A stretch of DNA of 64,000 nucleotides, taken from G963923945 sp965199175 (GTDB lineage: Bacteria > Pseudomonadota > Alphaproteobacteria > G963923945). The position numbers and the translations under genes were made by a program. Positions 1-8,294 of this stretch are shown piece by piece; within the stretch, counting starts at the first letter, position 1; the number at the start of each line of letters is the position of its first letter. The DNA lies in contig OZ240684.1 of NCBI GenBank assembly GCA_965199175.1, positions 806,001-870,000 of the forward strand. Reading direction: 5' to 3'. The notes beneath the pieces are model-generated. The model was not told the origin of the DNA. It was given only the letters and a program-made list of their open reading frames with translations, and made no database searches.

Positions 1-49
1 GCACCAAACAGGCAAGCGGGATCAGGGACAAAAAGGAAAAGGCAGCCAT
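1..49 (-). CDS. Possible 5' end of a gene running off the window
   Basis: An ATG at 47-49 on the minus strand opens a frame that reads about 16 hydrophobic residues (MAAFSFLSLIPLACLV) before the window edge. This would fit a signal peptide or first membrane helix. There is no convincing Shine-Dalgarno sequence, and too little is visible to name it. The call rests only on hydrophobicity. Confidence 0.22.
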   Translation of the reverse strand, partial: MAAFSFLSLIPLACLV

Positions 50-400
50 CACATCATGATACGCGACTTATAGTGTTCATTTAATCACAAAACCGGTGAC
101 TGTAAAAGGTGGCTGTAAAAGATAACAGTAAAAGACAGCGCAATAGCGGTCGCATGACCGAATTAAGCCAGAGAATCGTTGAGAAAGAGAACAATCTAAA
201 GAGTTTTTACCCCGGGATCAGAGAATGATTGCCCCGGTTTGCTGCTTAAAGATTCCAACCCTTCCACCCGACCAACGATATCAATCAGCCCGGCTTACAA
301 GCCGCTACATGAATATCATAAAGCATGGTTGAAGATAAAAAATGTTTTTCGTGGTGATTTTTGCTTGACAAACCGCATGACTTAATATTCAAACCAGTGA
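50..400. other. Intergenic region, no gene seen
   Basis: No convincing coding frame. It contains a short imperfect duplication around 98-137 (variants of ctgtaaaag). A TTGACA hexamer at 365-370 could be a -35 element for the downstream porin, but no well-spaced -10 is obvious. Confidence 0.5.
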
Positions 401-419
401 TACGTTATAACATAACATA
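401..419. promoter_or_regulatory. Zur-like operator upstream of the His-rich porin
   Basis: The sequence TACGTTATAACATAACATA is an imperfect palindrome with arms GTTAT and ATAAC (404-408 and 412-416), extended by TA/TA outside. It resembles the GTTATAnnATAAC core of Zur boxes in proteobacteria. It lies about 150 bp before the porin start. Zur control is an inference from similarity to the consensus; the histidine-rich product makes it plausible. Confidence 0.5.
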
Positions 420-566
420 AAAATCCGTAACCTAATGAATTTCTGGTACTTTTGACAATAATTCGCAAGAATCATTTGTTAAGAAAACAACATTCGTTAA
501 GAAAACAAAACGTATCAACACTACAATCTCAGCAATACAATCACTGACTAAGCAGGAGTTCCGGTA

Positions 567-1976
567 ATGCAGAAATGGTTTTGCCAAATGGGCAGATGCG
601 TCATTGCATCATGCTTTTTATTCTTCTCCCTTCCCGCCCAGGCTGAGGATAGCGATGATCTCAGGCAAAAACTGGAAGCTCTGGAACGAGAAATTCAGGC
701 CCTGAAACGCCGGATTCAAGATACCGATGCCAAAGCCGAGACAGTCGTTGAGGCTCTGGAAAATAGCCAGAGCAAAGGACACGGTCATGGTGGAGGACAT
801 GGTGGTCATGGCGGAGGACATGGTGGTCATGGCGGAGGACATGGCAGTCATGGCGGAGGACATGGCAGTCATGGCGGAGGACATGGTGATCACGGTGGAG
901 GAGATGGTGGTCACGGTGGAGGACATGGCGGTCATGGCGGAGGACATGGTGGTCATGGCGGTGAATATGAATCATCACGCACGAATATCGGCGGTTTTGG
1001 CGAACTCCATTATAATTCCTCAAAAGACGAAGTTGATTTTCACCGCTTTGTTCTGTTCTTCGGACATCATTTCAATGATTGGATCAGCCTGAGCAGCGAA
1101 TTGTCATTAGAGCATGCTGTGGTTGGGGATGACTCACATGGTGAACTTGAGTTAGAGCAAGCCTATGTCAATTTTGCCCTGACCGATTCATGGGATCTCA
1201 AAACCGGGGTGATGCGGGTCCCGGTTGGCTTGCTGAATGAAATTCATGAACCCGGCACTTTTTATGGGGTCGACCGTAATCGCGTCGAAACCGCCATTAT
1301 CCCGACAGGCTGGTGGGAAGCAGCGGTCATGACCAGCCATAATTTCCGTAATGGTCTGGGAATTGATGCCATGCTTTCTTCGGGTCTTTCCGTGGCAAAC
1401 ACTGAGACAGAAAATAATGCTATTACAAACAGGCAGACTGCTTTCACCATTCGCAACGGACGCCAGAAGGTCTCCGAAGCACCGGCCAAAGATGGGGCTT
1501 TTACGGCCCGCTTACGCTGGAGCGGAGTCCCGGGCATTTATCTCAGTGCTGTGGCGCAATATCAGAGTGATCTATTACAAAACACCAGAGGTGCCAGTGC
1601 CCCAGCCTGGCTCACCAATGTCAATGCAGATCTGTATAAAGGGCCGTTCGCGCTCCGGGCTTTGTGGGCACGCTGGGATATCTCAGATGCCAATGCCAAA
1701 GCCATAGGCAGAAACGAGCAATGGGGATTTTATGTCGAGCCTTCGTATCGCCATGCTCTGGACGGAAGATGGGGTGATGTCGGCGTTTTCTATCGTTATA
1801 CTCTTCTCGATCAAACAGCCGGAGATAAAAATGGCTCGCAAGAAATCCATCAGCAAACCGGCCTGAATTATTGGCCGATTCGAAACGTGGTCTTCAAAGC
1901 CGACTATGATACGCGAACCCACAGCCAGAGTGGTGAAGAAGATATTTTCAGCCTGGGTATGGGGTATCAATTTTAG
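567..1976 (+). CDS. Outer-membrane porin with coiled coil and Gly-His repeat
   Basis: 469 aa. Residues 1-26 are a signal peptide ending in AQA. Residues 31-66 form a predicted coiled coil rich in Leu, Glu and Lys. Residues 71-132 are a Gly-His stretch with 17 histidines in a seven-residue repeat (HGGGHGG and variants). The rest alternates hydrophobic and polar residues like a beta-barrel and ends in GYQF, the terminal Phe typical of outer-membrane proteins. The barrel resembles the phosphate-selective porin O/P superfamily. AGGAG precedes the ATG. A close paralogue lies at 3422. The histidines suggest binding of Zn, Ni or Cu at the periplasmic mouth, and a Zur-like site lies upstream; metal transport is inferred. 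The substrate is unknown. Confidence 0.8.
   Translation: MQKWFCQMGRCVIASCFLFFSLPAQAEDSDDLRQKLEALEREIQALKRRIQDTDAKAETVVEALENSQSKGHGHGGGHGGHGGGHGGHGGGHGSHGGGHGSHGGGHGDHGGGDGGHGGGHGGHGGGHGGHGGEYESSRTNIGGFGELHYNSSKDEVDFHRFVLFFGHHFNDWISLSSELSLEHAVVGDDSHGELELEQAYVNFALTDSWDLKTGVMRVPVGLLNEIHEPGTFYGVDRNRVETAIIPTGWWEAAVMTSHNFRNGLGIDAMLSSGLSVANTETENNAITNRQTAFTIRNGRQKVSEAPAKDGAFTARLRWSGVPGIYLSAVAQYQSDLLQNTRGASAPAWLTNVNADLYKGPFALRALWARWDISDANAKAIGRNEQWGFYVEPSYRHALDGRWGDVGVFYRYTLLDQTAGDKNGSQEIHQQTGLNYWPIRNVVFKADYDTRTHSQSGEEDIFSLGMGYQF
777..962 (+). repeat. 21-bp coding repeat for Gly-His heptads
   Basis: About eight to nine copies of a 21-bp unit (catggcggaggacatggtggt and variants) encode HGGGHGG. The unit length keeps frame, so copy-number change would alter the number of histidines without breaking the gene. 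The paralogue at 3422 keeps only one short vestige (GHGHGGG). Other frames stay open here only because of the repeat. Confidence 0.9.
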
Positions 1977-1987
1977 TCAGAGAAAAA

Positions 1988-2036
1988 GATACTGACCAAG
2001 ATATCATACTGATTAAGATATCATACTGACTAAGAT
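1988..2036. repeat. 17-bp tandem repeat after the porin stop
   Basis: GATATCATACTGATTAA at 2000-2016 is followed by GATATCATACTGACTAA at 2017-2033, with a shortened copy before them at 1988. A related single copy (aagataccgacaaagatat) follows the second porin at about 4681, so the porin duplication included the 3' flank. Confidence 0.8.
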
Positions 2037-2062
2037 ATTAACGTGGATTCCAGGGGTATCGA

Positions 2063-3205
2063 TTAAAGACCCAGATGTTCCACCTGACCATCGGTATGGA
2101 TCAATCTGGCCCGCAAATGGCGGTCGGCAGCAACCAGAGAACGGGTACGCTCCGGCGGCATAACGGCAAAGGCGGTGGCGTAAGCATCCGCCTTTGCCGC
2201 CGAGTCTGCATGGACACTCACACCCAGAACGCTATGGGAACTCAGACCAGTTTGCGGATCAAATAAATGGTGCCAGCGTGATCCATGACCGAAACGGTAG
2301 CCATAACCGCCAGAAGAAGCGAGCGCTCCTTGTTCCAACGCAACCTTCTGGTCAAAAAGGTGATGAGGACGGCGTGGATCAACCAGGCCGATTTGCCAGG
2401 CCAGGCCATCCTCTCTTGGACCCAGAGCATACGGTTCTCCAAGATCAATCAAAGCATGATCCAATCCGAAACCACGCAGAATTGCTGCCAACCGGTCAGC
2501 AGCAAAACCCTGGACAACACCATTCAAAGTCAACGCCATCCCGGGGCGGGCAAAACGAACACAACGCCCATTGATCAAAACACGCCGCCAGTCTACCAGA
2601 TGCTGAGCCGCCTCAATGGCCGCAGATGACGGACCGAACGCCCCAGAAAACGCCCCGGAATATGCGTCAGAAAGCTCTGTTGATTTCTCTGAATGATCAG
2701 GCTGTTGTCCCGAACCAGGCTCAGGCAATGCCGAAGAAGCAAAATGATCCGCATAAAGACGCCATAGAGGTTGTACGGTCGGATCAAAGGCACCATCGCT
2801 ACGTTCACTCACAATCCGGCAAAAATTGAGCAAATCGATCATCTCAGGCGGGGCCGGATCAAGAATGCCGGCAGCATTGAGACGTGACAGAGCCGAATGA
2901 GAATCAAGCAGGCTGAATTGATTTTCTAAATAGCCAATCTCAGAAAGGCAACGATCCATCGCCTGTCTGACAACATGATCCCCTACACCCTTCCCGGCCT
3001 TATGACTGCTTACAGAGTCTCCGGCCAAAAGAATTCGGGCATATGTACCAAAAACAATGCCCCGCCATTCTTCAAATTGCGATGTTTGTGCCCATCCTGC
3101 CGGGCCGGCCATCAACCCGGCAACCGAAGCCGCTGCGTAGATACAAAAACGCCGCCGTGAAGACCGGCCAGGCCAGCATTGATCTGGTAATTGCTGATCG
3201 GACAC
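2063..3205 (-). CDS. apbE: FAD:protein FMN transferase (ApbE family)
   Basis: 380 aa. ApbE attaches FMN covalently to Thr/Ser in extracytoplasmic flavoproteins, using FAD as donor. The N-terminus has a twin-arginine-like signal (SRRRF, then a hydrophobic stretch ending WAQ at about 40). Family segments are visible: TLNGVVQGFAADRL for the usual GGxxKG region, and near the C-terminus HHLFDPQTG and SAAKADAYATAFAV, matching the conserved H-DP-TG and aDa-aTa blocks with the metal-binding Asp. The start is GTG. A low-complexity duplication (SGAFSGAF) sits in the middle. It is convergent with porin 1 and divergent from porin 2. The likely substrate is the FMN-binding protein at 4793, which carries an SGAT site. 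Confidence 0.92.
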   Translation of the reverse strand: MSDQQLPDQCWPGRSSRRRFCIYAAASVAGLMAGPAGWAQTSQFEEWRGIVFGTYARILLAGDSVSSHKAGKGVGDHVVRQAMDRCLSEIGYLENQFSLLDSHSALSRLNAAGILDPAPPEMIDLLNFCRIVSERSDGAFDPTVQPLWRLYADHFASSALPEPGSGQQPDHSEKSTELSDAYSGAFSGAFGPSSAAIEAAQHLVDWRRVLINGRCVRFARPGMALTLNGVVQGFAADRLAAILRGFGLDHALIDLGEPYALGPREDGLAWQIGLVDPRRPHHLFDQKVALEQGALASSGGYGYRFGHGSRWHHLFDPQTGLSSHSVLGVSVHADSAAKADAYATAFAVMPPERTRSLVAADRHLRARLIHTDGQVEHLGL

Positions 3206-3351
3206 TTCATTAAAATCCTTTCTTAATCCAAAATTTCTTCATGAGTCCCTCCATGAATCTTTCCATAGAAACACCCTGAATGATCATGAGGATGTTTCTT
3301 AAAATGATTGAGAGTATTTAAATAGGACTTTATTGGTCCTTTTATATTGAC

Positions 3352-3370
3352 TTTGCATATGATTATCAAT
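3352..3370. promoter_or_regulatory. Fur-like site upstream of the second porin
   Basis: Read on the minus strand, ATTGATAATCATATGCAAA contains TGATAATCAT, a close match to the GATAATCATTATC half of the classical Fur box. It lies between the divergent apbE and porin 2 genes and could serve both. TTGACT at 3347-3352 is a possible -35. Assignment to Fur, Mur or Irr cannot be made by eye. Confidence 0.4.
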
Positions 3371-3421
3371 AGTGAGATTACCTGAAACAAAACCCTCAAA
3401 AACTGTAAGGGATTACCAATC

Positions 3422-4672
3422 ATGCAAAAATGGTTTTACCAAGTGAGCGGATGCGTGATCGCATCATGCTTTTTAGTATTCTTCCCTCTCCTTGCCGCCT
3501 GGGCTCAGGATACCAATGATCTCACTCAAAAACTGGAAACACTGGAACAAGAAATTCAGAATTTGAAACGTCAGGTTCAAGACACCGATGCCAAAGCTGA
3601 AGCAGTTGTTGAAGCCCTGGAAGATGGTGGGGCCGGCGGACACGGCCATGGCGGAGGAATCGGATCGCGAACGACCATTGGTGGTTATGGCGAACTCCAT
3701 TATAACCACTTTACAAAAAACACTAAAAATGACGAAGTTGATTTTCATCGATTCGTTCTGTTCTTCGGGCATCGATTCAATGAATGGATCAGCCTGCAAA
3801 CGGAATTGGAATTGGAGCATGCTCTGGCCGGAGAAGGTAAAAGCGGCGAAGTCGAGCTAGAGCAAGCCTATATCAATTTCGCCTTCAGCGATTCATGGGA
3901 TATCAAAGCCGGGGTGATGCTGCTCCCGGTTGGCTTGCTCAACGAAACCCACGAACCCAACACTTTTTACGGGGTTGAACGCAATCGCGTCGAATCTGCC
4001 ATTATCCCGACCACCTGGTGGGAAGCCGGTGTCATGAACAGCTATAACTTCAGGAATGGCCTGGGTATTGATACCATGATTTCTTCCGGTCTTGCTGTGG
4101 GAATCAAAACAAAAGAAAATGGCCAATTTGAAAGTTCATCATTCTCCATCCGGAGCGGACGCCAAAAAGTCTCTGATGCGCTGGCCAAAGATGGGGCTTT
4201 TACCGGCCGCTTACGCTGGAGCGGACTTCCGGGCGTTTATCTCAGCGGTGTGGTACAATATCAAGCCGACCTCCTGCAACGCGCCACCGGTATCACTGCT
4301 CCGGCTTTGCTGACCAATGTCAATGCGGATCTGTATAAAGGACCCTTTGCTTTACGTGCTTTATGGGCACGCTGGGATATCTCGGATGCGATTGCTGATG
4401 CCAATGGCAGCAACGAACAATGGGGATTTTACGCCGAGCCTTCTTATCGCTATCCTCTTGGCGGAAAATGGGGTGATGCCGGCGCTTTCTACCGCTATAC
4501 TCTTCTCGATCAAAGAGCCGGAGATAAAAATGGTTCGGAAGAAATTCATCAGCAAATTGGTCTGAATTATTGGCCGATTCGCAATGTGGTTTTCAAAGCC
4601 GACTATGACTGGCAAACGCATGGCTCGAATCGGGACAATGTTTTCAACCTGGGGCTTGGATATCAATTTTAG
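3422..4672 (+). CDS. Outer-membrane porin, paralogue of the 567-1976 gene
   Basis: 416 aa. It has the same architecture as the upstream paralogue: signal peptide (about 1-29, ending AWAQ), coiled coil (about 32-68), a very short Gly-His segment (GHGHGGG) and a beta-barrel ending GYQF. Long stretches are nearly identical, including the ALRALWARWDIS and NYWPIRNVVFKADYD segments. The pair is therefore a tandem duplication interrupted by the inverted apbE gene. The main difference is loss (or lack of expansion) of the histidine repeat, and the upstream regulatory site looks Fur-like rather than Zur-like. The two porins probably act under different metal conditions; this is inference. The transported solute is not known. 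Confidence 0.8.
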   Translation: MQKWFYQVSGCVIASCFLVFFPLLAAWAQDTNDLTQKLETLEQEIQNLKRQVQDTDAKAEAVVEALEDGGAGGHGHGGGIGSRTTIGGYGELHYNHFTKNTKNDEVDFHRFVLFFGHRFNEWISLQTELELEHALAGEGKSGEVELEQAYINFAFSDSWDIKAGVMLLPVGLLNETHEPNTFYGVERNRVESAIIPTTWWEAGVMNSYNFRNGLGIDTMISSGLAVGIKTKENGQFESSSFSIRSGRQKVSDALAKDGAFTGRLRWSGLPGVYLSGVVQYQADLLQRATGITAPALLTNVNADLYKGPFALRALWARWDISDAIADANGSNEQWGFYAEPSYRYPLGGKWGDAGAFYRYTLLDQRAGDKNGSEEIHQQIGLNYWPIRNVVFKADYDWQTHGSNRDNVFNLGLGYQF

Positions 4673-4711
4673 GGGAAAATAAGATACCGACAAAGATATC
4701 CTGCATCTTTA

Positions 4712-4750
4712 CCAGCCCTTCTCTTTGAACAAAGAGAGGGGCTGGTTTTT
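4712..4750 (+). terminator. Rho-independent terminator after porin 2
   Basis: A near-perfect 16-bp stem (CCAGCCC-TTCTCTTTG pairing with CAAAGAGAGGGGCTGG), a two-base loop and a TTTTT run at 4746-4750. It would separate the porin transcript from the FMN-binding/PepSY pair. Confidence 0.92.
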
Positions 4751-4792
4751 ACACAGATTTTTTCTGATTTTTTCTCAGGGTGGTTTTTCCTG

Positions 4793-5425
4793 ATGATTTC
4801 CCATTCCGGTCATCCTCAATCTATCATAATACGCCCGGTCACAATGAGCCAGGGAGTTCTTTTTGTTCTCCTGAAAGGGCCGATTCTTGCCATGACGTAT
4901 TTAACAACTTTTTTTGTTTTTATGGTCATCATGCCGGCTCTCGGACGGGAAGATGTCTATTTATCCCCCCAGGATTTTCTGGCTGAAACCTTTGACAATT
5001 CTCCACCTGAAGCCCAAACCATCTGGATCAAAGGTGACCTTAAAAAGACTCTGAAATCTTTTTATCCCCATAGTCGCCCCCCCTTGCGGACCCGGTATTG
5101 GCGCAAAGACCAAAAGACAGCCTGGATTCTTGAAGAAATTGGCAAAGAGGCATTCATCACCACCGGCATTGTGGTGCATGGGGGCAAAATTGAACGGATC
5201 AAGGTGTTGATTTATCGGGAAAGCCGGGGCTGGGAAGTGCGACGTGATGCTTTCGGAGACCAGTTTATTGGGGCTGGCTTTGACGAAAATGGCGACTTAG
5301 ATCGCTCTATTGACGGCATTTCAGGGGCAACTCTTTCGGTCCATGCCCTCACGGGTCTGGCTCAGGCAGCCTTAACACTGGACAAATATGCCACAGATTT
5401 GAGAAAAGCATCCGGGAAACAGTGA
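4793..5425 (+). CDS. FMN-binding domain protein (ApbE substrate)
   Basis: 210 aa as written. The start is uncertain: ATGs at 4793, 4844 and 4892 are possible, and the last gives a clean signal peptide (MTYLTTFFVFMVIMPALG). The C-terminal half is an FMN-binding domain: DGISGATLSVHAL places Thr180 in the (S/T)GA(T/S) flavinylation motif found in NqrC/RnfG and related proteins. It is therefore expected to carry covalent FMN on the periplasmic side, attached by the neighbouring ApbE, and to pass single electrons. The stop overlaps the GTG of the next gene by four bases (GTGA), so the two are probably translationally coupled. Partner and electron acceptor are unknown. Confidence 0.85.
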   Translation: MISHSGHPQSIIIRPVTMSQGVLFVLLKGPILAMTYLTTFFVFMVIMPALGREDVYLSPQDFLAETFDNSPPEAQTIWIKGDLKKTLKSFYPHSRPPLRTRYWRKDQKTAWILEEIGKEAFITTGIVVHGGKIERIKVLIYRESRGWEVRRDAFGDQFIGAGFDENGDLDRSIDGISGATLSVHALTGLAQAALTLDKYATDLRKASGKQ

Positions 5426-6258
5426 GTCATGATCTCCGGGGATCATCCCGGACAGAAATTCTCCAGATAAAATCAATGACGTCAGAATCTTTTGGCCCTG
5501 ATAAGCCACCCCATCAACGGCGGAAAATGAACTGGCGGCGCCAAGCTATTGCCTGGCACCAACGGATCGGGCTGGCAATTATGGCATTTGCTCTGATCTT
5601 AGCGCTCAGCGGTCTGGTTCTCAACCATAGTGAGAAGCTGGGCTTATCGGATACTTATGTAGCAACCGATTGGTTGCTTGATTGGTACAATATTGACCAA
5701 TCGACAATAGAAATCGGTTGGGAAACAGAATTTGGCTGGATCAGCCATGTCGATGGCCATCTCTTTCTCAATGATCATAGATTGGCCCGGAAAATTGAAT
5801 CCGCTTTGGTTGGCGTTGTCTGGAATGGCACTGTGTTAGCGGTGGCAACCCGGGATCATGTATGGCTTTTTCAGGAAGACGGAACATTGATCGAAAAATT
5901 GCTCCCCCCTACAGGACCGATTGATCAGCTGGGACGTACGCAATCGGGAAATTTACGCCTGCGCACGGAAAACAACACGGAAAACAATATGTATGACGGA
6001 GGTCAGGATGCCGTCACATGGTTGCCGGATCAATCAAGAGAAACGGTGATCTGGAGCCACCCCGGGAACCCGCCGATAGCGGTTATACGCTCTGTGATTG
6101 GCCAGGCGCGTCACCATGTTATTTCCTGGGAGCGGTTTTTCCTCGACCTTCATAGCGGGCGATTATTTGGCACATTGGGTGTTCTAATTGCCGATCTGAC
6201 GACATTGGGGTTGATTCTCCTGGCATTGAGTGGCCTCTATGCGCGTATGACACGGTGA
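5422..6258 (+). CDS. PepSY-associated transmembrane protein
   Basis: 278 aa from the overlapping GTG; ATG 5476 or 5528 are alternative starts. A first membrane helix (about residues 48-68, IGLAIMAFALILALSGLVL) is preceded by the WHQRIG motif common in PepSY_TM proteins. A periplasmic domain follows, and a second helix near the C-terminus ends LALSGLYARM. Such proteins occur next to FMN-binding and ApbE genes in flavin-based extracytoplasmic electron-transfer clusters, where they are thought to carry electrons across the membrane. No heme-ligand pattern is certain here. It contains a small in-frame duplication (TENNTENN). The role with the porins is inferred from position only. Confidence 0.75.
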   Translation: MSHDLRGSSRTEILQIKSMTSESFGPDKPPHQRRKMNWRRQAIAWHQRIGLAIMAFALILALSGLVLNHSEKLGLSDTYVATDWLLDWYNIDQSTIEIGWETEFGWISHVDGHLFLNDHRLARKIESALVGVVWNGTVLAVATRDHVWLFQEDGTLIEKLLPPTGPIDQLGRTQSGNLRLRTENNTENNMYDGGQDAVTWLPDQSRETVIWSHPGNPPIAVIRSVIGQARHHVISWERFFLDLHSGRLFGTLGVLIADLTTLGLILLALSGLYARMTR

Positions 6259-6363
6259 CATCAGTTATGTCATCATGGATATAAGTTACGTCATCATTGA
6301 ATCGATAGCCGGGAATCACACCCCAGGAATCAATAGCCGGAAGAACGGTGTCCTCAATTCATC

Positions 6364-7653
6364 ATGCCGATTATGGATCATTCCTCCAGCCCGCAATCCC
6401 GCATAAAGATCAGAAGAACCGATGTCCTGATTGTGGCTGCCGGAAGGGGGAGACGTTTTGGCGGTACCACACCGAAACAATATTGTGATATTGGCGGGGA
6501 ATCGGTGCTCCGCCGAACTGTACGGGTGTTTCTTGATCACCCTCAGATCACCCGGATAAGGGTGGTTATTCATCCTGATGACCGGAAACTCTGTACTGAT
6601 TGTATCGGTGATCTGCATCTGCCTGCCCCGATTGAGGGCGGTCCACACCGCCAGGATTCAGTACGGCGGGGACTGGAAGCCCTGAGTACAGATCCCCCGG
6701 ATTATGTGTTGATTCATGATGCAGCCCGGCCTTTTGTCACCGCACAAACCATCAGTGCCGTCATAGACGGGTTGGCAACCGCACCAGCAGCCCTGGCTGC
6801 GACCCCACTCACCGATACGCTGAAAAGAGTGGTTGAACAACAATCTGTTGAAACGATTTCCCGCGATGGTTTATGGCGTGCCCAAACCCCCCAGGGATTC
6901 CATTTTGAAACCATCCTGGGACTGCACCGGTCTGCCGGCGATGCACTGAACCATCAGGCAACCGATGATGCAGCCCTGGCCGAACGGGCCGGACTTACGG
7001 TAACCCTTGTCCCGGGTGGAGAGGATAATATAAAAATAACAACCGCCGATGATCTGGAACGGATCCGGCCCGGGAACGTACATAACAACGTACATAACAC
7101 AGCAATAACCACAGCATCCGGTCTTATGCCAGCAGATGATGGATCAATAGAATGGGAAACCCGGATCGGTACCGGCTTTGATGTCCATGCCTTTGGTCCG
7201 GGGGATCATGTGATTCTTTGTGGCGTTCCGATCCCCCATGAATATTGCCTGACAGGCCATTCAGATGCCGATGTGTGCCTCCATGCTTTAACCGATGCTC
7301 TGCTGGGTGCTATCGGGGCCGGAGATATCGGGTTGCATTTTCCACCAGATGACTCTCAATGGAAAAATGCATCTTCCGATCAGTTCCTCGCCCATGCGGT
7401 TCAACTGGTAAAAGATGCCGGTGGCCATATTGTCAATACGGATATCACCCTGATCTGTGAGACCCCGAAACTCACCCCGTATCGCAAGGCGATGACAGAC
7501 CGGGTGGCTGAAATTCTTGGGATGACTAAAGACCGCATCGGGATTAAGGCAACAACCACTGAATGTCTGGGTTTTACCGGGCGGCGCGAAGGAGTTGCTG
7601 CTCAGGCCGCCGCATCAGTGCGTTTACCCATCAGAAAAACCCAAAACTCCTGA
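6364..7653 (+). CDS. ispDF: Bifunctional IspD/IspF enzyme of the MEP pathway
   Basis: 429 aa. The N-terminal half is 2-C-methyl-D-erythritol 4-phosphate cytidylyltransferase: VAAGRGRRFGG with PKQY, and HDAARPFV. The C-terminal half is 2-C-methyl-D-erythritol 2,4-cyclodiphosphate synthase: GTGFDVHAFGPGD, the metal-binding GHSDADVCLHALTDALLGA, and KATTTECLGFTGR. The fusion makes isoprenoid precursors and is typical of alphaproteobacteria. The linker between domains (about 238-260) carries a perfect 12-bp in-frame duplication at 7075-7098 (NVHN NVHN). The dxr gene for an earlier step of the same pathway lies at 45354. Confidence 0.97.
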   Translation: MPIMDHSSSPQSRIKIRRTDVLIVAAGRGRRFGGTTPKQYCDIGGESVLRRTVRVFLDHPQITRIRVVIHPDDRKLCTDCIGDLHLPAPIEGGPHRQDSVRRGLEALSTDPPDYVLIHDAARPFVTAQTISAVIDGLATAPAALAATPLTDTLKRVVEQQSVETISRDGLWRAQTPQGFHFETILGLHRSAGDALNHQATDDAALAERAGLTVTLVPGGEDNIKITTADDLERIRPGNVHNNVHNTAITTASGLMPADDGSIEWETRIGTGFDVHAFGPGDHVILCGVPIPHEYCLTGHSDADVCLHALTDALLGAIGAGDIGLHFPPDDSQWKNASSDQFLAHAVQLVKDAGGHIVNTDITLICETPKLTPYRKAMTDRVAEILGMTKDRIGIKATTTECLGFTGRREGVAAQAAASVRLPIRKTQNS

Positions 7654-7702
7654 ATCCAAAAACAAGACCTCTGATAGCCAATAGCTACATTTGACACTCC
7701 AT

Positions 7703-8218
7703 ATGGCTGCCCAAACAGACCCCCCTCCTCCCCCACGAACCGATCCACCGGCAGAATATTCAGCCCGGTTGGCACGGATGATTGCCAGCGGCTTTGGTCT
7801 GGGGTATCTGCCCAAAGCACCCGGAACATGGGGATCACTGGCAGCCTGCATCATAGCTTGGCCAATAACCATAGCCGGGGGACCCATTGCGCTTCTTGTG
7901 GCTGCAGGCTGTGCATTTGGTATCGGGTTATGGGCCAGCGGCGTTTGCTTACGACAGAATCACAACTCCGGGTTACAATCGGATCCCGATCCTTCCTGGA
8001 TTGTCATTGATGAAATTGCCGGGCAATGGCTGACATTGGTGATTGCACCACTCGACCCCCTTCATTACGCATTGGGTTTTTCTTTCTTCCGCAGCCTGGA
8101 TATCCTCAAACTGCCACCGATTGATCAGGCGGAATCATGGCCCGGACCATTGGGTATCATGGCCGATGATATTGTTGCCGGTGCAGCAGCAGCAACAATC
8201 TTATGGGGTTTTAGCTAA
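7703..8218 (+). CDS. pgpA: Phosphatidylglycerophosphatase A
   Basis: 171 aa from ATG 7703; a TTG at 7691 would add four residues. PgpA removes phosphate from phosphatidylglycerol phosphate at the inner membrane. Visible family features are GLGYLPKAPGTWGS near the N-terminus, DEIAGQWLTL (acidic active-site region) and the final DDIVAG segment, with several hydrophobic helices. The start of the protein is proline-rich. It lies between ispDF and cinA as in many alphaproteobacteria. Confidence 0.95.
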   Translation: MAAQTDPPPPPRTDPPAEYSARLARMIASGFGLGYLPKAPGTWGSLAACIIAWPITIAGGPIALLVAAGCAFGIGLWASGVCLRQNHNSGLQSDPDPSWIVIDEIAGQWLTLVIAPLDPLHYALGFSFFRSLDILKLPPIDQAESWPGPLGIMADDIVAGAAAATILWGFS

Positions 8219-8262
8219 GTAAGGTAAGCTAAGTAAGGTAAGTAAGATAAGCTGAGCAAGCA
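8219..8262. repeat. Short tandem repeats in the pgpA-cinA gap
   Basis: Several imperfect copies of taagtaaggtaagc run directly from the pgpA stop. No gene and no clear terminator are seen in the 76-bp gap. Confidence 0.7.
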
Positions 8263-8294
8263 ACACAGAACCAATGGAATCCATGTGATCATCA

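Noticed and set aside
618..1092. Three open frames overlapping the Gly-His repeat on both strands
   Set aside because: They stay open only because the 21-bp repeat lacks stops in every frame; none has a ribosome binding site or family sequence.
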